From assembly GCA_017621205.1 (NCBI GenBank), contig JAGATQ010000006.1, positions 97,576-161,575 of the forward strand: a DNA stretch of 64,000 bases. The letters are read 5' to 3'. Positions 53,853-63,751 of this stretch are shown piece by piece. Origin of the DNA: Lachnospira sp. (GTDB lineage Bacteria > Bacillota > Clostridia > Lachnospirales > Lachnospiraceae). The notes under the pieces are model-generated. The model worked only from the letters and a program-made list of their open reading frames with translations. It made no database searches and had not been told where the DNA came from. Each line of letters starts with the position of its first letter. Position 1 is the first letter of the stretch. Made by a program: the position numbers and the translations under genes.

Positions 53853-56200
53853 GACAGATATTTAGAAACTTGATGAAACACTGGGTATATATTATTTCAA
53901 TTTTCGCCTTGCTTATTGTGCAGGCATATTGCGATTTGGCGTTACCGCAATATACATCTAAAATTATTGACGTAGGAATACAGGATAGTGGTCTTGAACA
54001 TATTCTGCCTGAAAAAATACGTGAAGAGGAATATGCTTCTGTTATCCTGTTTATGACACAGCAGGAACAGAAGCTTTGGGAAGCTGCTTATAAAAAGGAG
54101 GGGGATTGCTATGTCCGTACTGTGCAGGATGAAGCAGAGATGGAACAGTTGGATGCGGATTTGCTGATGCCAATTCTGGTCGATTATCAGATGTCCTCGG
54201 TTGAGGTAACGGCATTTAGGGATAATCTGTGGAATATGGAGCAGGTACAGGAGGCTCTTGCAAAAGCTCATATAGATGAGAAACAATTTAAGTCCATGTC
54301 TGTCGAGGAGATAGGCAAGCTGTTTCAGATGGACATTACCAGTTATTTTAAATCCGTGGAGGACGAAAATGACAATAATAAAACGGTGCAGAAAGAATAT
54401 GTAGATATGCGTAAGCTTTTCAGCCTGATGTCCGGGACTGATACAGGGAATACTTCTTCTCTGGAAACCGCCCGGGAGGGCTTTCAGAGCATGCTTGATT
54501 CTGTTGGTGATTCCACCCTTCATTCCATGGGTGTTAAGTGGGCAGTGGAAAGAGAAGCAGAGGCAGGTGTTGATGTGGAGAAGCAACAGATTCAGTATCT
54601 GTGGAGCTCCGGCTTTAAGATGCTGCTTCTTGCACTCCTGATGGCACTGGTTTCGATTATTATTTCCCTGCTGGCATCCATTGTAGGAGCAAGAGTAGGG
54701 CGGGATTTAAGAGAGCAGGTATATGAGCAGGTCGTAAGCTTTTCCAATGCGGAGATTGATAAATTCTCTACGGCATCATTGATTACCAGAAATACGAACG
54801 ATGTACAACAGATTCAGATGGTTTCCATTATGCTTTTGCGTATGGTGCTTTATGCTCCGATTCTTGGCATTGGAGGGGTATTTAAGGTTATTCAGACAGG
54901 GGCAGGAATGGGATGGATTATCGCATTAGCCGTGGTGCTGATAGTGGGTATGGTTCTTTTGCTGGTATCTATTACCATGCCTAAATTCAAAATGATGCAA
55001 AAGCTTGTAGATGCAGTGAATCTGGTATCCCGTGAGATTTTGACAGGACTCAGTGTCATTCGTGCCTTTGGCAGGGAGAAAGAGGAAGAAAAGCGTTTTG
55101 ATAAAGCCAATACGGAATTAAAAAATACCCAATTGTTTACAAACCGTGTCATGACCTTTATGATGCCGGGTATGATGACAATTATGTATCTGATTAATGT
55201 ATTAATTATCTGGGTTGCTGCACATAAGATTGATGAAGGTATGCTGCAGGTAGGTACAATGACGGCATTTATTACCTATGCAATGCAGATTGTGATGTCT
55301 TTTTTAATGCTTACCATGATGTCGATTATGCTTCCGAGGGCAGGAGTGGCAGCAGAACGTATTGAAGAGGTGCTTTCCACAAAAACAAGTGTACTGGAGG
55401 CGAAGGAGCGGCAGGCAATCACGAATAATCAAGGAGTACTTACCTTTGATCATGTGAATTTTCGATATCCTGATGCAAAGGAGGATGTGCTTTATAATAT
55501 TTCTTTCACTGCTGAGCCGGGCAAAACGACAGCGATTATAGGCAGTACCGGTTGTGGTAAATCTACGCTGGTGAATCTGATTCCTCGTCTTTATGATGTG
55601 ACAGAGGGAAGCATTACATTAGATGGTGTGGATATCCGCAAGCTTTCCTTAAAGGATTTACGGGAAGAGATTGGATTTGTTCCACAAAAGGCAGTATTGT
55701 TTTCGGGAACAATCGATACGAACCTTAGGTTTGGTAATCCCGATGCTGATGAATCCGTTCTTGTTAAGGCGGCACAGATTGCACAGGCAGAGGAGTTTAT
55801 TAAGGAGAAGGAAGATGGTTATGAAAGCAGCATCGCCCAAGGGGGAAGCAATGTGTCCGGCGGGCAGAAACAGCGGCTTTCCATTGCAAGAGCGATTGCA
55901 AAGCAGCCGAAAATACTGGTGTTTGATGATAGCTTTTCTGCACTGGATATGAAGACGGATGCCAAGCTTAGGAACGCTTTGAAACAACAGGTATCGGATA
56001 GCACGGTGATTATTGTAGCACAGCGTATCAGTACCATTTTACAGGCGGATCAGATACTGGTGCTGGATGATGGAGAACTAGTTGGAAAGGGTACTCATGA
56101 GGAGCTTTTAAAAAGCTGTGAGGTGTATGAACAGATTGCACGTTCCCAGCTTTCTGAAAAGGAACTGGGATTGAATCAGGAGGTGAAGGCACATGAGTAA
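53849..56200 (+). CDS. ABC exporter half-transporter with large outer insertion
   Basis: 783 residues, about 200 longer than standard half-transporters. After the first membrane segment (about 13-30) comes an outer domain of about 230 residues, then the remaining five segments. The nucleotide domain has Walker A GSTGCGKS and signature VSGGQKQRLSIARA. Walker B is LVFDDSFSALD: Asp replaces the catalytic Glu, so this half carries a non-catalytic site, as in BmrC/TM287-type partners. It starts with GTG at the MarR stop (GTGA) and overlaps the next gene by eight bases. Confidence 0.93.
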   Translation: MRQIFRNLMKHWVYIISIFALLIVQAYCDLALPQYTSKIIDVGIQDSGLEHILPEKIREEEYASVILFMTQQEQKLWEAAYKKEGDCYVRTVQDEAEMEQLDADLLMPILVDYQMSSVEVTAFRDNLWNMEQVQEALAKAHIDEKQFKSMSVEEIGKLFQMDITSYFKSVEDENDNNKTVQKEYVDMRKLFSLMSGTDTGNTSSLETAREGFQSMLDSVGDSTLHSMGVKWAVEREAEAGVDVEKQQIQYLWSSGFKMLLLALLMALVSIIISLLASIVGARVGRDLREQVYEQVVSFSNAEIDKFSTASLITRNTNDVQQIQMVSIMLLRMVLYAPILGIGGVFKVIQTGAGMGWIIALAVVLIVGMVLLLVSITMPKFKMMQKLVDAVNLVSREILTGLSVIRAFGREKEEEKRFDKANTELKNTQLFTNRVMTFMMPGMMTIMYLINVLIIWVAAHKIDEGMLQVGTMTAFITYAMQIVMSFLMLTMMSIMLPRAGVAAERIEEVLSTKTSVLEAKERQAITNNQGVLTFDHVNFRYPDAKEDVLYNISFTAEPGKTTAIIGSTGCGKSTLVNLIPRLYDVTEGSITLDGVDIRKLSLKDLREEIGFVPQKAVLFSGTIDTNLRFGNPDADESVLVKAAQIAQAEEFIKEKEDGYESSIAQGGSNVSGGQKQRLSIARAIAKQPKILVFDDSFSALDMKTDAKLRNALKQQVSDSTVIIVAQRISTILQADQILVLDDGELVGKGTHEELLKSCEVYEQIARSQLSEKELGLNQEVKAHE

Positions 56201-58052
56201 TGAGAAGGAAACAAGGCAGACTCCGCCAAGAAGAAGAGGTCCGATGGGGGGGCCTCACGGAGGGATGATGCCGGGAGAAAAGGCTAAGAATTTCAAGGGA
56301 GCGATAAGAAAGCTGATTCATTATATTGGATACTACAAATTTGCAGTGCTGGTTGTAATGATATGTGCGGTATGCTCCACTGTATTTACCGTTGCGGGAC
56401 CGAAGATTATGGGAAAGGCAACAACAGCTCTGGCAGAGGGCTTGGGCAATAAGATTGCGGGGACAGGAGGCATTGACTTTGATTATATTGCGAAGATTCT
56501 GCTGATTACGTTAGGTCTCTATCTTATCAGTGCCGTATTTACCTTTGTTCAAGGATGGCTGATGACAGGAGTAACACAGAAGCTGTGCTACCGTATGCGT
56601 AAGGAGATTTCAGAGAAAATAAATCGTATGCCGATGCGTTATTTTGAAAGCTGCAGCTATGGTGAGGTGCTATCCCGTATTACCAATGATGTGGATACCC
56701 TTGGTATGTCCTTCAACCAGAGTGTAACCATGCTGATTACCAGTGTTACAACATTGATTGGAACGTTGGTAATGATGCTTAGCATTTCCCCTCTGATGAC
56801 AGTGATTGCCCTTGTGATTTTACCATTTTCCGCATTGTTAATGTCCTTAATTATTAAGATGTCCCAACGGTATTTTAGAAAACAGCAGGAATATCTGGGA
56901 CATATTAATGGACAGATAGAGGAAACCTTTGGAGGACATAATATTATTAAGCTGTTTAATAAGGAAGAGGAGAGCGTTACAAGCTTTAAACAGACCAACA
57001 GGGTATTATATGAATCGGCATGGAAGTCTCAGTTTTTCTCTGGTATGATGCAGCCGATTATGATGTTTGTAGGTAACCTTGGCTATGCGGGAGTGGCAAT
57101 TTCTGGCGGCATTCTTGCCATCCACGGTGTGATTACGATTGGTGATATTCAGGCATTTATCCAGTATGTAAAGCAATTTACCCAGCCAATCCAGCAGATT
57201 GCACAGGTAATGAACCAGCTTCAATCCATGGCAGCGGCTTCGGAGCGGGTTTTCGAATTTTTGGAGGAAGAAGAGGAAATTCAGGAGATAGAGCATCCGG
57301 TTAAGCTGGAACAAATTGATGGTAGCGTGGAGTTTGAGCATGTACAATTTGGATATAAAGAGAACCAGATTATTGTGAAAGACTTTAGTGCTAAGGTAAG
57401 ACCGGGAGAAAAGATTGCCATTGTTGGTCCGACCGGAGCCGGAAAAACAACCATGGTTAAGCTTCTGATGCGTTTTTATGATGTAAATGGTGGCTCTATC
57501 AAGGTTGATGGTCATGATGTAAGGGATTTTAACCGCAGGAATTTAAGAGATGCCTTTGGTATGGTGCTTCAGGATACATGGCTCTTTAAGGGTAGTATCA
57601 TGGAAAATATCCGCTATGGACGCCTTGATGCGACGGATGAGGAGGTCATTGCAGCAGCTAAGGCAGCCCATGCCCACCGGTTTATCCAGACCTTGCCGGG
57701 AGGCTATGAGATGGAGTTAAATGAAGATGCTTCTAATGTCTCCCAAGGGCAGAAGCAGCTTCTTACGATTGCAAGGGCGATATTGGCAGATAATCCGATT
57801 CTGATTCTGGATGAGGCAACCTCTTCAGTAGATACCCGTACTGAGGAACGGATTCAAAAGGCGATGGATAATCTGACCAAGGGCAGAACCAGCTTTATTA
57901 TTGCTCACCGGCTTTCTACAATACGAGATGCTGATTTGATTCTGGTCATGAAGGATGGGGATATTATTGAGCAGGGTAACCATGAGGAGTTGCTGTCGAA
58001 AAATGGATTTTATGCGGAGCTTTATAATAGTCAGTTTGAGCAGGCATCATAA
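56193..58052 (+). CDS. ABC exporter half-transporter, catalytic partner
   Basis: 619 residues. Six membrane segments in the first 330 residues; Pro/Arg/Gly-rich N-terminal tail. Walker A GPTGAGKT and Walker B ILILDEATSSVD (with the catalytic Glu) are normal, but the signature reads NVSQGQKQLLTIARA. Together with the upstream half, which has Asp for Glu, this gives one good and one degenerate ATP site, the pattern of heterodimeric exporters such as BmrCD and TM287/288. The MarR-ABC-ABC operon probably exports a drug or lipid. Confidence 0.94.
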   Translation: MSNEKETRQTPPRRRGPMGGPHGGMMPGEKAKNFKGAIRKLIHYIGYYKFAVLVVMICAVCSTVFTVAGPKIMGKATTALAEGLGNKIAGTGGIDFDYIAKILLITLGLYLISAVFTFVQGWLMTGVTQKLCYRMRKEISEKINRMPMRYFESCSYGEVLSRITNDVDTLGMSFNQSVTMLITSVTTLIGTLVMMLSISPLMTVIALVILPFSALLMSLIIKMSQRYFRKQQEYLGHINGQIEETFGGHNIIKLFNKEEESVTSFKQTNRVLYESAWKSQFFSGMMQPIMMFVGNLGYAGVAISGGILAIHGVITIGDIQAFIQYVKQFTQPIQQIAQVMNQLQSMAAASERVFEFLEEEEEIQEIEHPVKLEQIDGSVEFEHVQFGYKENQIIVKDFSAKVRPGEKIAIVGPTGAGKTTMVKLLMRFYDVNGGSIKVDGHDVRDFNRRNLRDAFGMVLQDTWLFKGSIMENIRYGRLDATDEEVIAAAKAAHAHRFIQTLPGGYEMELNEDASNVSQGQKQLLTIARAILADNPILILDEATSSVDTRTEERIQKAMDNLTKGRTSFIIAHRLSTIRDADLILVMKDGDIIEQGNHEELLSKNGFYAELYNSQFEQAS

Positions 58053-58091
58053 AGGGGAATGGTACTTAGTGATGCCGCTTCTGATAACACC

Positions 58092-58120
58092 TTGTATTCT
58101 GCCATTCTTGAGAGTATAAT
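58092..58120 (+). promoter_or_regulatory. Promoter of hydG
   Basis: TTGTAT (58092-58097), 17 bases, TATAAT (58115-58120). A start codon at 58123 would be too close to it, which supports the hydG start at 58171. Confidence 0.65.
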
Positions 58121-58170
58121 AAATGAAAGACATGCTACGGTATACGGTAGGAAGAATGGGAGGAATACGC

Positions 58171-59588
58171 ATGTATAATGTGATGTCTGCGAAGGCGGAG
58201 GAATTCATCAGTGACGAGAAAATAAAGGAATGCCTGTCTTACGCAGAGGAGAATAAAAGTAATAAAGAACTGATTGAAGGTATTCTTGCTAAGGCAAGGG
58301 ATATGAAGGGAATCAGCCACCGGGAGGCGTTGGTGCTGCTGGATTGCGAGCTTCCAGATAAGAATGAGGAGATTTTTAAGCTTGCGAAGGAGATTAAGGA
58401 CGAGTTTTATGGTAACCGGATTGTGATGTTTGCACCACTTTACCTTTCTAATTACTGTGTGAATGGATGTGAATACTGTCCATACCATGCGAAGAATAAG
58501 CATATTCGCCGGGTGAAGCTTAGTCAGGAGGAGATTGCTAAGGAGGTAATTGCCCTGCAGGATATGGGGCATAAGCGTCTTGCTATAGAGGCGGGGAGGA
58601 CCCGGTAAATAATCCATTAGAATATATTTTAGAAAGTATTAAGACGATTTACTCTATAAAGCATAAAAATGGTGCTATCCGGCGTGTCAATGTGAATATT
58701 GCTGCTACGACTGTGGAGAATTACAGGAAGCTTAAGGAGGTGGGCATTGGAACCTATATATTGTTTCAGGAGACCTATAACAAGGAATCCTATGAGAAGC
58801 TTCATCCAACAGGTCCCAAGAGTGACTATGCCTATCACACGGAGGCAATGGATCGGGCGATGGAAGCAGGGATTGACGATGTTGGTCTTGGCGTATTGTT
58901 CGGGCTTAATAATTACCGCTATGATTTTACGGGAATTATTATGCATGCAGAGCATTTAGAGGCATATAAGGGAGTAGGTCCCCATACTATCAGTGTGCCC
59001 AGAGTAAGACGGGCGGATGATATTGACCCGGATGTGTTTGACAATGGTATATCTGATGAGACATTTGCAAAGATTGTTGCGTGTCTGCGTATTGCGGTTC
59101 CTTATACGGGAATGATTGTATCTACCAGAGAAAGTCAGGAGAGCCGGGAGAAGGTGTTAAAGCTTGGTATTTCCCAGATTAGCGGAGGCTCCAGAACCTC
59201 CGTGGGAGGATATGTTACAGAGGAGGCGCCGGAGGATAATTCGGCACAGTTTGATGTGTCAGATAACCGGACATTGGATGAGGTGGTAAACTGGCTGATG
59301 AAGCTTAACTTTATTCCAAGCTTTTGCACCGCCTGTTACCGGGAGGGACGTACCGGTGACAGGTTTATGACCTTGCTCAAGAACAGGCAGATTATAAACT
59401 GCTGTCATCCGAATGCATTAATGACCTTAAAGGAATATTTAGAGGATTATGCTTCCGTGGAAACGAAAGCAATCGGAGATGCCTTAATTGAAGAAGAATT
59501 AAAACGAATTACCAATCCTATTGTCATGGAAAAGGCGACGGAATATATTAAAAACATTCATTCCGGGAAGCGGGATTTCCGTTTTTAG
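58171..59588 (+). pseudogene. hydG: [FeFe]-hydrogenase maturase HydG, interrupted by one frameshift
   Basis: The first 146 codons from 58171 match HydG, including the radical SAM motif NYCVNGCEYCPYHA (Cx3Cx2C). At GCGGGGAGGACCC (58591-58603) the frame slips; restoring one G in the G-run gives the expected AGEDPVNNPLEYILESIKTI and continues in frame to 59588. The C-terminal part carries FCTACYREGRTG and INCCHP, the second cluster site (Cx2Cx22C). HydG splits tyrosine to CO and cyanide for the H-cluster. It is dead as written, or the window has a one-base error. No hydE or hydF is near. Confidence 0.85.
59563..59587 (+). terminator. Possible terminator within the end of hydG
   Basis: CGGGAA, loop GCGGGA, TTTCCG, then TTTTT, overlapping the last codons. 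One G-U pair is needed. Confidence 0.4.
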
Positions 59589-59731
59589 TAATTGCAATCA
59601 TTTTTTTGTTCAATTTGTATTTTCTGCTTTCCAAATGATGGGAAATATTGTATAATATGATGTAAAGCGTAAAAATTGCTGAAGGAATGAATAATAAAAA
59701 TATATAAGACGATAAGGGGAGGAGGTGCAAT

Positions 59732-61429
59732 ATGGGCAGATTAAGCCATGAAGAGTGTCAGAAGGAGCTTAGAAAAATGTGCATGGTGCATCGGGATACG
59801 GTTTATTTCTACTACAATGTTGAGAAGGATACATGGTATGTAGAGCCCAATGAGGTATTGCCGGAGGAGTTGCAGGGACAGGATGTCCGTTTACTTACAG
59901 AGATATTAGAGCTTCAGTTAGTGGATTTTGAGGATAGATTTCATTATGAAACATTTTATCATAGAATAAAACAGGGAATAAATGAACCGATTCATATGGA
60001 GGAGATGTCTATCAGTGTCCGTATGAAGACGGCACAATCCCCGCTAGAGACTGTTCGGATTGTATGTTTTTTTAAGATGGATGAGAGTGGCAGAATTATT
60101 GAATTAACAGGGAAGTTTCGTCCGATGACGGAACAGGAGAAGAATAATTATGCTATATTAGAGCAATTTAGCTCTGATAAGAATCCTTCTCTCTTTTTTA
60201 AACAGGTTGCCGCCTTTATGGAAGGGTATCAGGAGCAGCCGTTTGCTTTTATTCAGATGGATGTCAATAAGTTTAAGCTGATTAATGATACCTATGGTAC
60301 GGATGTCGGAGATGCCGTGTTGGTACATATTAATAACACATTGGATTTGTTATGTGATGATACACAGCTTCATATTCGTTATGCTTCTGATCAATTTGTG
60401 GTCGTGATGCCATATATCTCTAAGGAGGATGTGATTTCGTTTATTCAGTCTATTGATGGTAAGATTAGCTGTTATCACGATATCCGTTATAAGATGACCT
60501 ATGGTGTCAGTATTAGTGACGACCGTCATTTATCTGCCCGTTCCTACTTTGATGAGGCGGGAATTGCAAGAATGTCGATTAAGGGGAAGGTATTAGAGAA
60601 TATTGCTTTTTATAATGCTAATCTGAAGTCATCCATGAAGAGCATGGATGCGATAGAGCAGGTGGAAGAGGAAGCTTTAGCTAACCAGGAATTTGTTATG
60701 TATTTACAGCCGAAGTATGATTTTTCCATGGAAAGCCCTATGATTATCGGGGCAGAGGCTTTGGTTCGGTGGCAACATCCCGAGAAGGGACTGATTCCCC
60801 CCGGAGATTTTATTCCCCTGTTTGAGCAGAATGGGTTTATCCTTAAAGTGGATGAATATATATGGGAATATGCATGCATGACGTTGGCGAGATGGATTGC
60901 GGAAGGGAAGACTCCGGTGCCGATATCCATTAATATTTCCCGTACCTATCTTCAGAAGATTGATGTGGTTGCTTACATTTCCAGTTTGGTTGAGAAATAT
61001 CAGATTCCAATTGACCTGTTACAGCTTGAGATTACAGAAACGATGGAGAATGAAGAGACCCTTGCCTATATTAGTTCCTTTAAGAGGGCAGGCTTTACCA
61101 TGCTGATGGATGATTTTGGTTCCGGTTACTCCTCTCTAAACATGCTTAAGAATACACGCTTTGATGTATTAAAGATTGACCGTGGGTTCCTCTCTGAATT
61201 TTTGGAGAGTAACCGTGGTAAGGCAATTGTGGCACATATTATTTCAATGTCAGATGAGCTTGGGTTGGATACAATTGCAGAGGGTGTAGAGACGAAGGAA
61301 CAGGCGGAATTTCTTCATGAGAAGGGGTGTACGGTGGCACAGGGATTTTATTTCTCTAAGCCGTTACCGTTGGAGGAGTTTGAGCGGATTGCATTTCCTA
61401 ATGATTATAAGCAGGAAGAGGTTGGATAG
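59732..61429 (+). CDS. Degenerate-GGDEF/EAL cyclic-di-GMP phosphodiesterase
   Basis: 565 residues. The N-terminal 150 residues may be a PAS-like sensor. The GGDEF domain (about 165-300) has FIQMDVNKFKLINDTYG, but its active site reads RYASDQFVV, so it cannot make cyclic di-GMP. The EAL domain (about 320-555) is complete: AEALVRWQHPEKG, NISRTYLQ, ITETMENEE, MDDFGSGYSSLNML, KIDRGFL and AEGVETKEQ. It should therefore degrade cyclic di-GMP in the cytoplasm, with the GGDEF part perhaps as a GTP-sensing regulator. It stands alone, with TATAAT at 59651. Confidence 0.92.
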   Translation: MGRLSHEECQKELRKMCMVHRDTVYFYYNVEKDTWYVEPNEVLPEELQGQDVRLLTEILELQLVDFEDRFHYETFYHRIKQGINEPIHMEEMSISVRMKTAQSPLETVRIVCFFKMDESGRIIELTGKFRPMTEQEKNNYAILEQFSSDKNPSLFFKQVAAFMEGYQEQPFAFIQMDVNKFKLINDTYGTDVGDAVLVHINNTLDLLCDDTQLHIRYASDQFVVVMPYISKEDVISFIQSIDGKISCYHDIRYKMTYGVSISDDRHLSARSYFDEAGIARMSIKGKVLENIAFYNANLKSSMKSMDAIEQVEEEALANQEFVMYLQPKYDFSMESPMIIGAEALVRWQHPEKGLIPPGDFIPLFEQNGFILKVDEYIWEYACMTLARWIAEGKTPVPISINISRTYLQKIDVVAYISSLVEKYQIPIDLLQLEITETMENEETLAYISSFKRAGFTMLMDDFGSGYSSLNMLKNTRFDVLKIDRGFLSEFLESNRGKAIVAHIISMSDELGLDTIAEGVETKEQAEFLHEKGCTVAQGFYFSKPLPLEEFERIAFPNDYKQEEVG

Positions 61430-61483
61430 TAAAGCGGTTTTCCATAATGGAAACGTACGTTTAACAATAGGATGATTTTTTAA

Positions 61484-61511
61484 GGCAGGCCGTTTAAACG
61501 GTCTGCCTTTA
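61484..61511 (+). terminator. Rho-independent terminator
   Basis: GGCAGGCCGTTT and AAACGGTCTGCC form a 12-bp stem with one G-U pair and almost no loop; TTTATAAT follows. Confidence 0.7.
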
Positions 61512-61538
61512 TAATATCATGCAAGGGAGGGATATCAT

Positions 61539-62210
61539 ATGAAGTTACTATTATTGGAGGATGATGATGCTATTGGGGTTGGATTATCCTATTCTCTTAC
61601 CAATGAGGGATATGTGGTAACCAGAGCAGAGACGGTTAAGGAAGCCATTGAGAGTATAAGCCATGCCTCCTTTGATTTATATATATTGGATTTGACTTTG
61701 CCGGATGGCAACGGTTATGAGGTGTGCAAAGAAATCAAGAAGCAGGGGGATTATCCGGTTATTTTTCTCACTGCTTTTGATGATGAGGTTAATGTGGTGA
61801 TGGGACTGGAGCTTGGGGCAGATGATTATATTACGAAGCCGTTTCGCCTAAAGGAGCTGCTTGCCCGTATTAAGAGTGTATTAAGACGCTATAGTAACCA
61901 GCAGGCGGATGGTGTGATTCACTATAAAGAGCTTTCAGTCCAAACGAATGATGCTAAGGTCTATAAAGGGGAGCAGGAGATTGTACTGACAGCAATGGAA
62001 TACCGGCTGTTGTTAATTTTATTGCAAAACCGTGGAATGATATTGTCAAGAAATAATCTTTTGGAGAATCTTTGGGATGTATCGGGAGATTTTGTAAATG
62101 ACAATACGCTGACCGTATATATGAAGCGGCTGCGGGATAAGATTGAGGATGACACTGCCTCTCCGGTTTATATTAAGACGGTGAGAGGGCAAGGTTATTT
62201 GATGGAGTAG
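61539..62210 (+). CDS. OmpR-family response regulator
   Basis: 223 residues. The receiver domain has LEDDDAIGVG, the phosphorylated Asp in LYILDLTLPDG and the Lys in ITKPFR. The winged-helix domain (about 128-222) contains LTAMEYRLLLILLQNRGMIL and VYIKTVRGQGYLME. GGGAGG precedes the start. The sensor kinase follows with 11 bases between. Similar pairs sit next to BceAB-type transporters, but none lies adjacent here, so the target may be elsewhere. Confidence 0.95.
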   Translation: MKLLLLEDDDAIGVGLSYSLTNEGYVVTRAETVKEAIESISHASFDLYILDLTLPDGNGYEVCKEIKKQGDYPVIFLTAFDDEVNVVMGLELGADDYITKPFRLKELLARIKSVLRRYSNQQADGVIHYKELSVQTNDAKVYKGEQEIVLTAMEYRLLLILLQNRGMILSRNNLLENLWDVSGDFVNDNTLTVYMKRLRDKIEDDTASPVYIKTVRGQGYLME

Positions 62211-62221
62211 TGGAGGAGAAA

Positions 62222-63214
62222 ATGCAAAACAGGGAGTTAAAATTATATCTGGTATATGGCAGCATTGCTACGATAACAGCAGCGGTTCTCTGTCTGTTTG
62301 TTTCTGTGGTCTGTGCGGGTATTGTGCTTGTTCTAGGTGCCGGATTGACGATTTTTTACTATGTGGAAACGGTAAAGCGTTACCGTAAGCTTTCGGAGTT
62401 GAATACCTATCTTTCTTTGGTATGTTCCGGTCATTATGATATGCAGATTGGGGAAAATACAGAAGGAGAGCTGTCTATTTTACAGAACAATCTCTATAAA
62501 GTCATTGTCCTGCTCCGCACGCAGAATGAAATGCTGAAAAAGGATAAGACGTTTTTGGCGGATGCACTGGCAGACATCTCCCACCAATTAAAGACACCTT
62601 TGACTTCTATGATGGTAATGGCAGATTTGCTTAAGGTGGAAGAGAGTAAAGAGAAACGCTTGGAATTTGTCGGTATTATTGAAACCCAATTGGAGAAAAT
62701 GCGTTGGCTGTTATCAAATCTGTTAAAGTTTTCTAAGCTGGATGCCGGAACGGTAGTGTTAAAACAGGATTCTATTTCTCTGAGCAAGGTTATCGAGGAA
62801 AGTCTGAAGCCATTTATGCTGATGATGGATTTAAAGAATCTTACATTGAAAAGAGATGTGGCAGATGTAATGATAAGGGGAGATTTTAACTGGACGGTGG
62901 AGGCAGTATCGAATGTGATTAAGAATTGTATTGAACATTTGCCAGAGGGAGGGTGTCTTACCATTACTGCGAGTTCTACCAGTATTTATGATGCCATTTT
63001 GATACAGGATACGGGAACCGGGATTGCACCAGAGGATTTACCCCATATTTTTGAACGGTTTTATCATGGAAAGAATGCTTCTAAGGATAGTGTTGGAATT
63101 GGACTGGCTCTGGCTAAGACCATTCTTCAAAAAGAACATGGGGAGATTACGGTAAATAGTGAGGTTTCTGTTGGAACTACTTTTGAAATCCGGTTTTATA
63201 AAGCGATTGTGTGA
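62222..63214 (+). CDS. Sensor histidine kinase (short-loop, BceS-like)
   Basis: 330 residues. Two membrane segments in the first 60 residues (about 9-32 and 34-52) leave almost no outer loop, the layout of intramembrane-sensing kinases such as BceS. H-box ADISHQLKTPLTSMMVMADL; N-box SNVIKNCIEHLPE; G-boxes QDTGTGIAPED and GIGLALAKTIL. The ATG at 62222 follows GGAGGAG; a GTG at 62210 is less likely. Such kinases usually detect antibiotics through a partner ABC transporter, which is not adjacent. Confidence 0.94.
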   Translation: MQNRELKLYLVYGSIATITAAVLCLFVSVVCAGIVLVLGAGLTIFYYVETVKRYRKLSELNTYLSLVCSGHYDMQIGENTEGELSILQNNLYKVIVLLRTQNEMLKKDKTFLADALADISHQLKTPLTSMMVMADLLKVEESKEKRLEFVGIIETQLEKMRWLLSNLLKFSKLDAGTVVLKQDSISLSKVIEESLKPFMLMMDLKNLTLKRDVADVMIRGDFNWTVEAVSNVIKNCIEHLPEGGCLTITASSTSIYDAILIQDTGTGIAPEDLPHIFERFYHGKNASKDSVGIGLALAKTILQKEHGEITVNSEVSVGTTFEIRFYKAIV

Positions 63215-63230
63215 TGGGGGATTGACATTT

Positions 63231-63503
63231 ATGAAAATTTTATTTAGTACATGTTTATTGAAAGTTGTTTTTGATGATAGTGAACGATTCGCAGGTCGAA
63301 AACTTGTTATTAAAGGAGAGGCGTTAAGTTGGGGATTTAATGCATATCCCGATTCAATGAGGTGGTTAAAACCACATGAAGATGAAGAAATTGATTGTGA
63401 TACTAAAAAATGGATAATGGATAAAATGTTAGAAGAGAAATTTGATACAGGTTTTAAAATAATTGTGAATGAATGTGAAAGAATAAAGCCTGATAGGAGA
63501 TAA
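63231..63503 (+). CDS. Imm74-like immunity protein
   Basis: 90 residues. IKGEALSWGFNAYPDSMRWL followed by EEIDCDTKKWIMDKMLEE and FKIIVNECERI match the Imm74 family of small polymorphic-toxin immunity proteins. The match is from memory of the family. GGGGGA precedes the start. Immunity genes normally sit beside a toxin with a variable C-terminus, but none is seen nearby, so it may be an orphan that protects against neighbours' toxins. Its position 16 bases after the kinase gene may mean read-through expression. Confidence 0.6.
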   Translation: MKILFSTCLLKVVFDDSERFAGRKLVIKGEALSWGFNAYPDSMRWLKPHEDEEIDCDTKKWIMDKMLEEKFDTGFKIIVNECERIKPDRR

Positions 63504-63751
63504 AATAAGGGAAGGGAAGCAGGATGAAGCAAACAAATAGATGTAATAGCTTTTATTGAAAAATTGTAAGATTATAGGGAAACTCCTCTATGCAAGACCT
63601 TGAAAAATGTGCTATAATCATTTGTAAGCTTTGGTTTAAAAGATTATATTTTGAAAAACATTTTTACTTGTATAATAATTATTTGCATAAATAGATAAAT
63701 AACATTAGCACATTTCAAATAAAAGCATTTCATACAAAAGGAGAATTTCCA
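63504..63751 (+). promoter_or_regulatory. Non-coding stretch with an extended -10 promoter
   Basis: No gene is visible in these 248 bases. TGC-TATAAT at 63610-63618 is an extended -10 element, about 130 bases before the last gene. No good -35 was found upstream. The rest is AT-rich with no clear hairpin. Confidence 0.45.

Noticed and set aside
53942..54586. A 214-codon minus-strand frame within the exporter gene at 53849.
   Set aside because: It is antisense to a membrane-protein gene, has no start signals and no recognisable domain.
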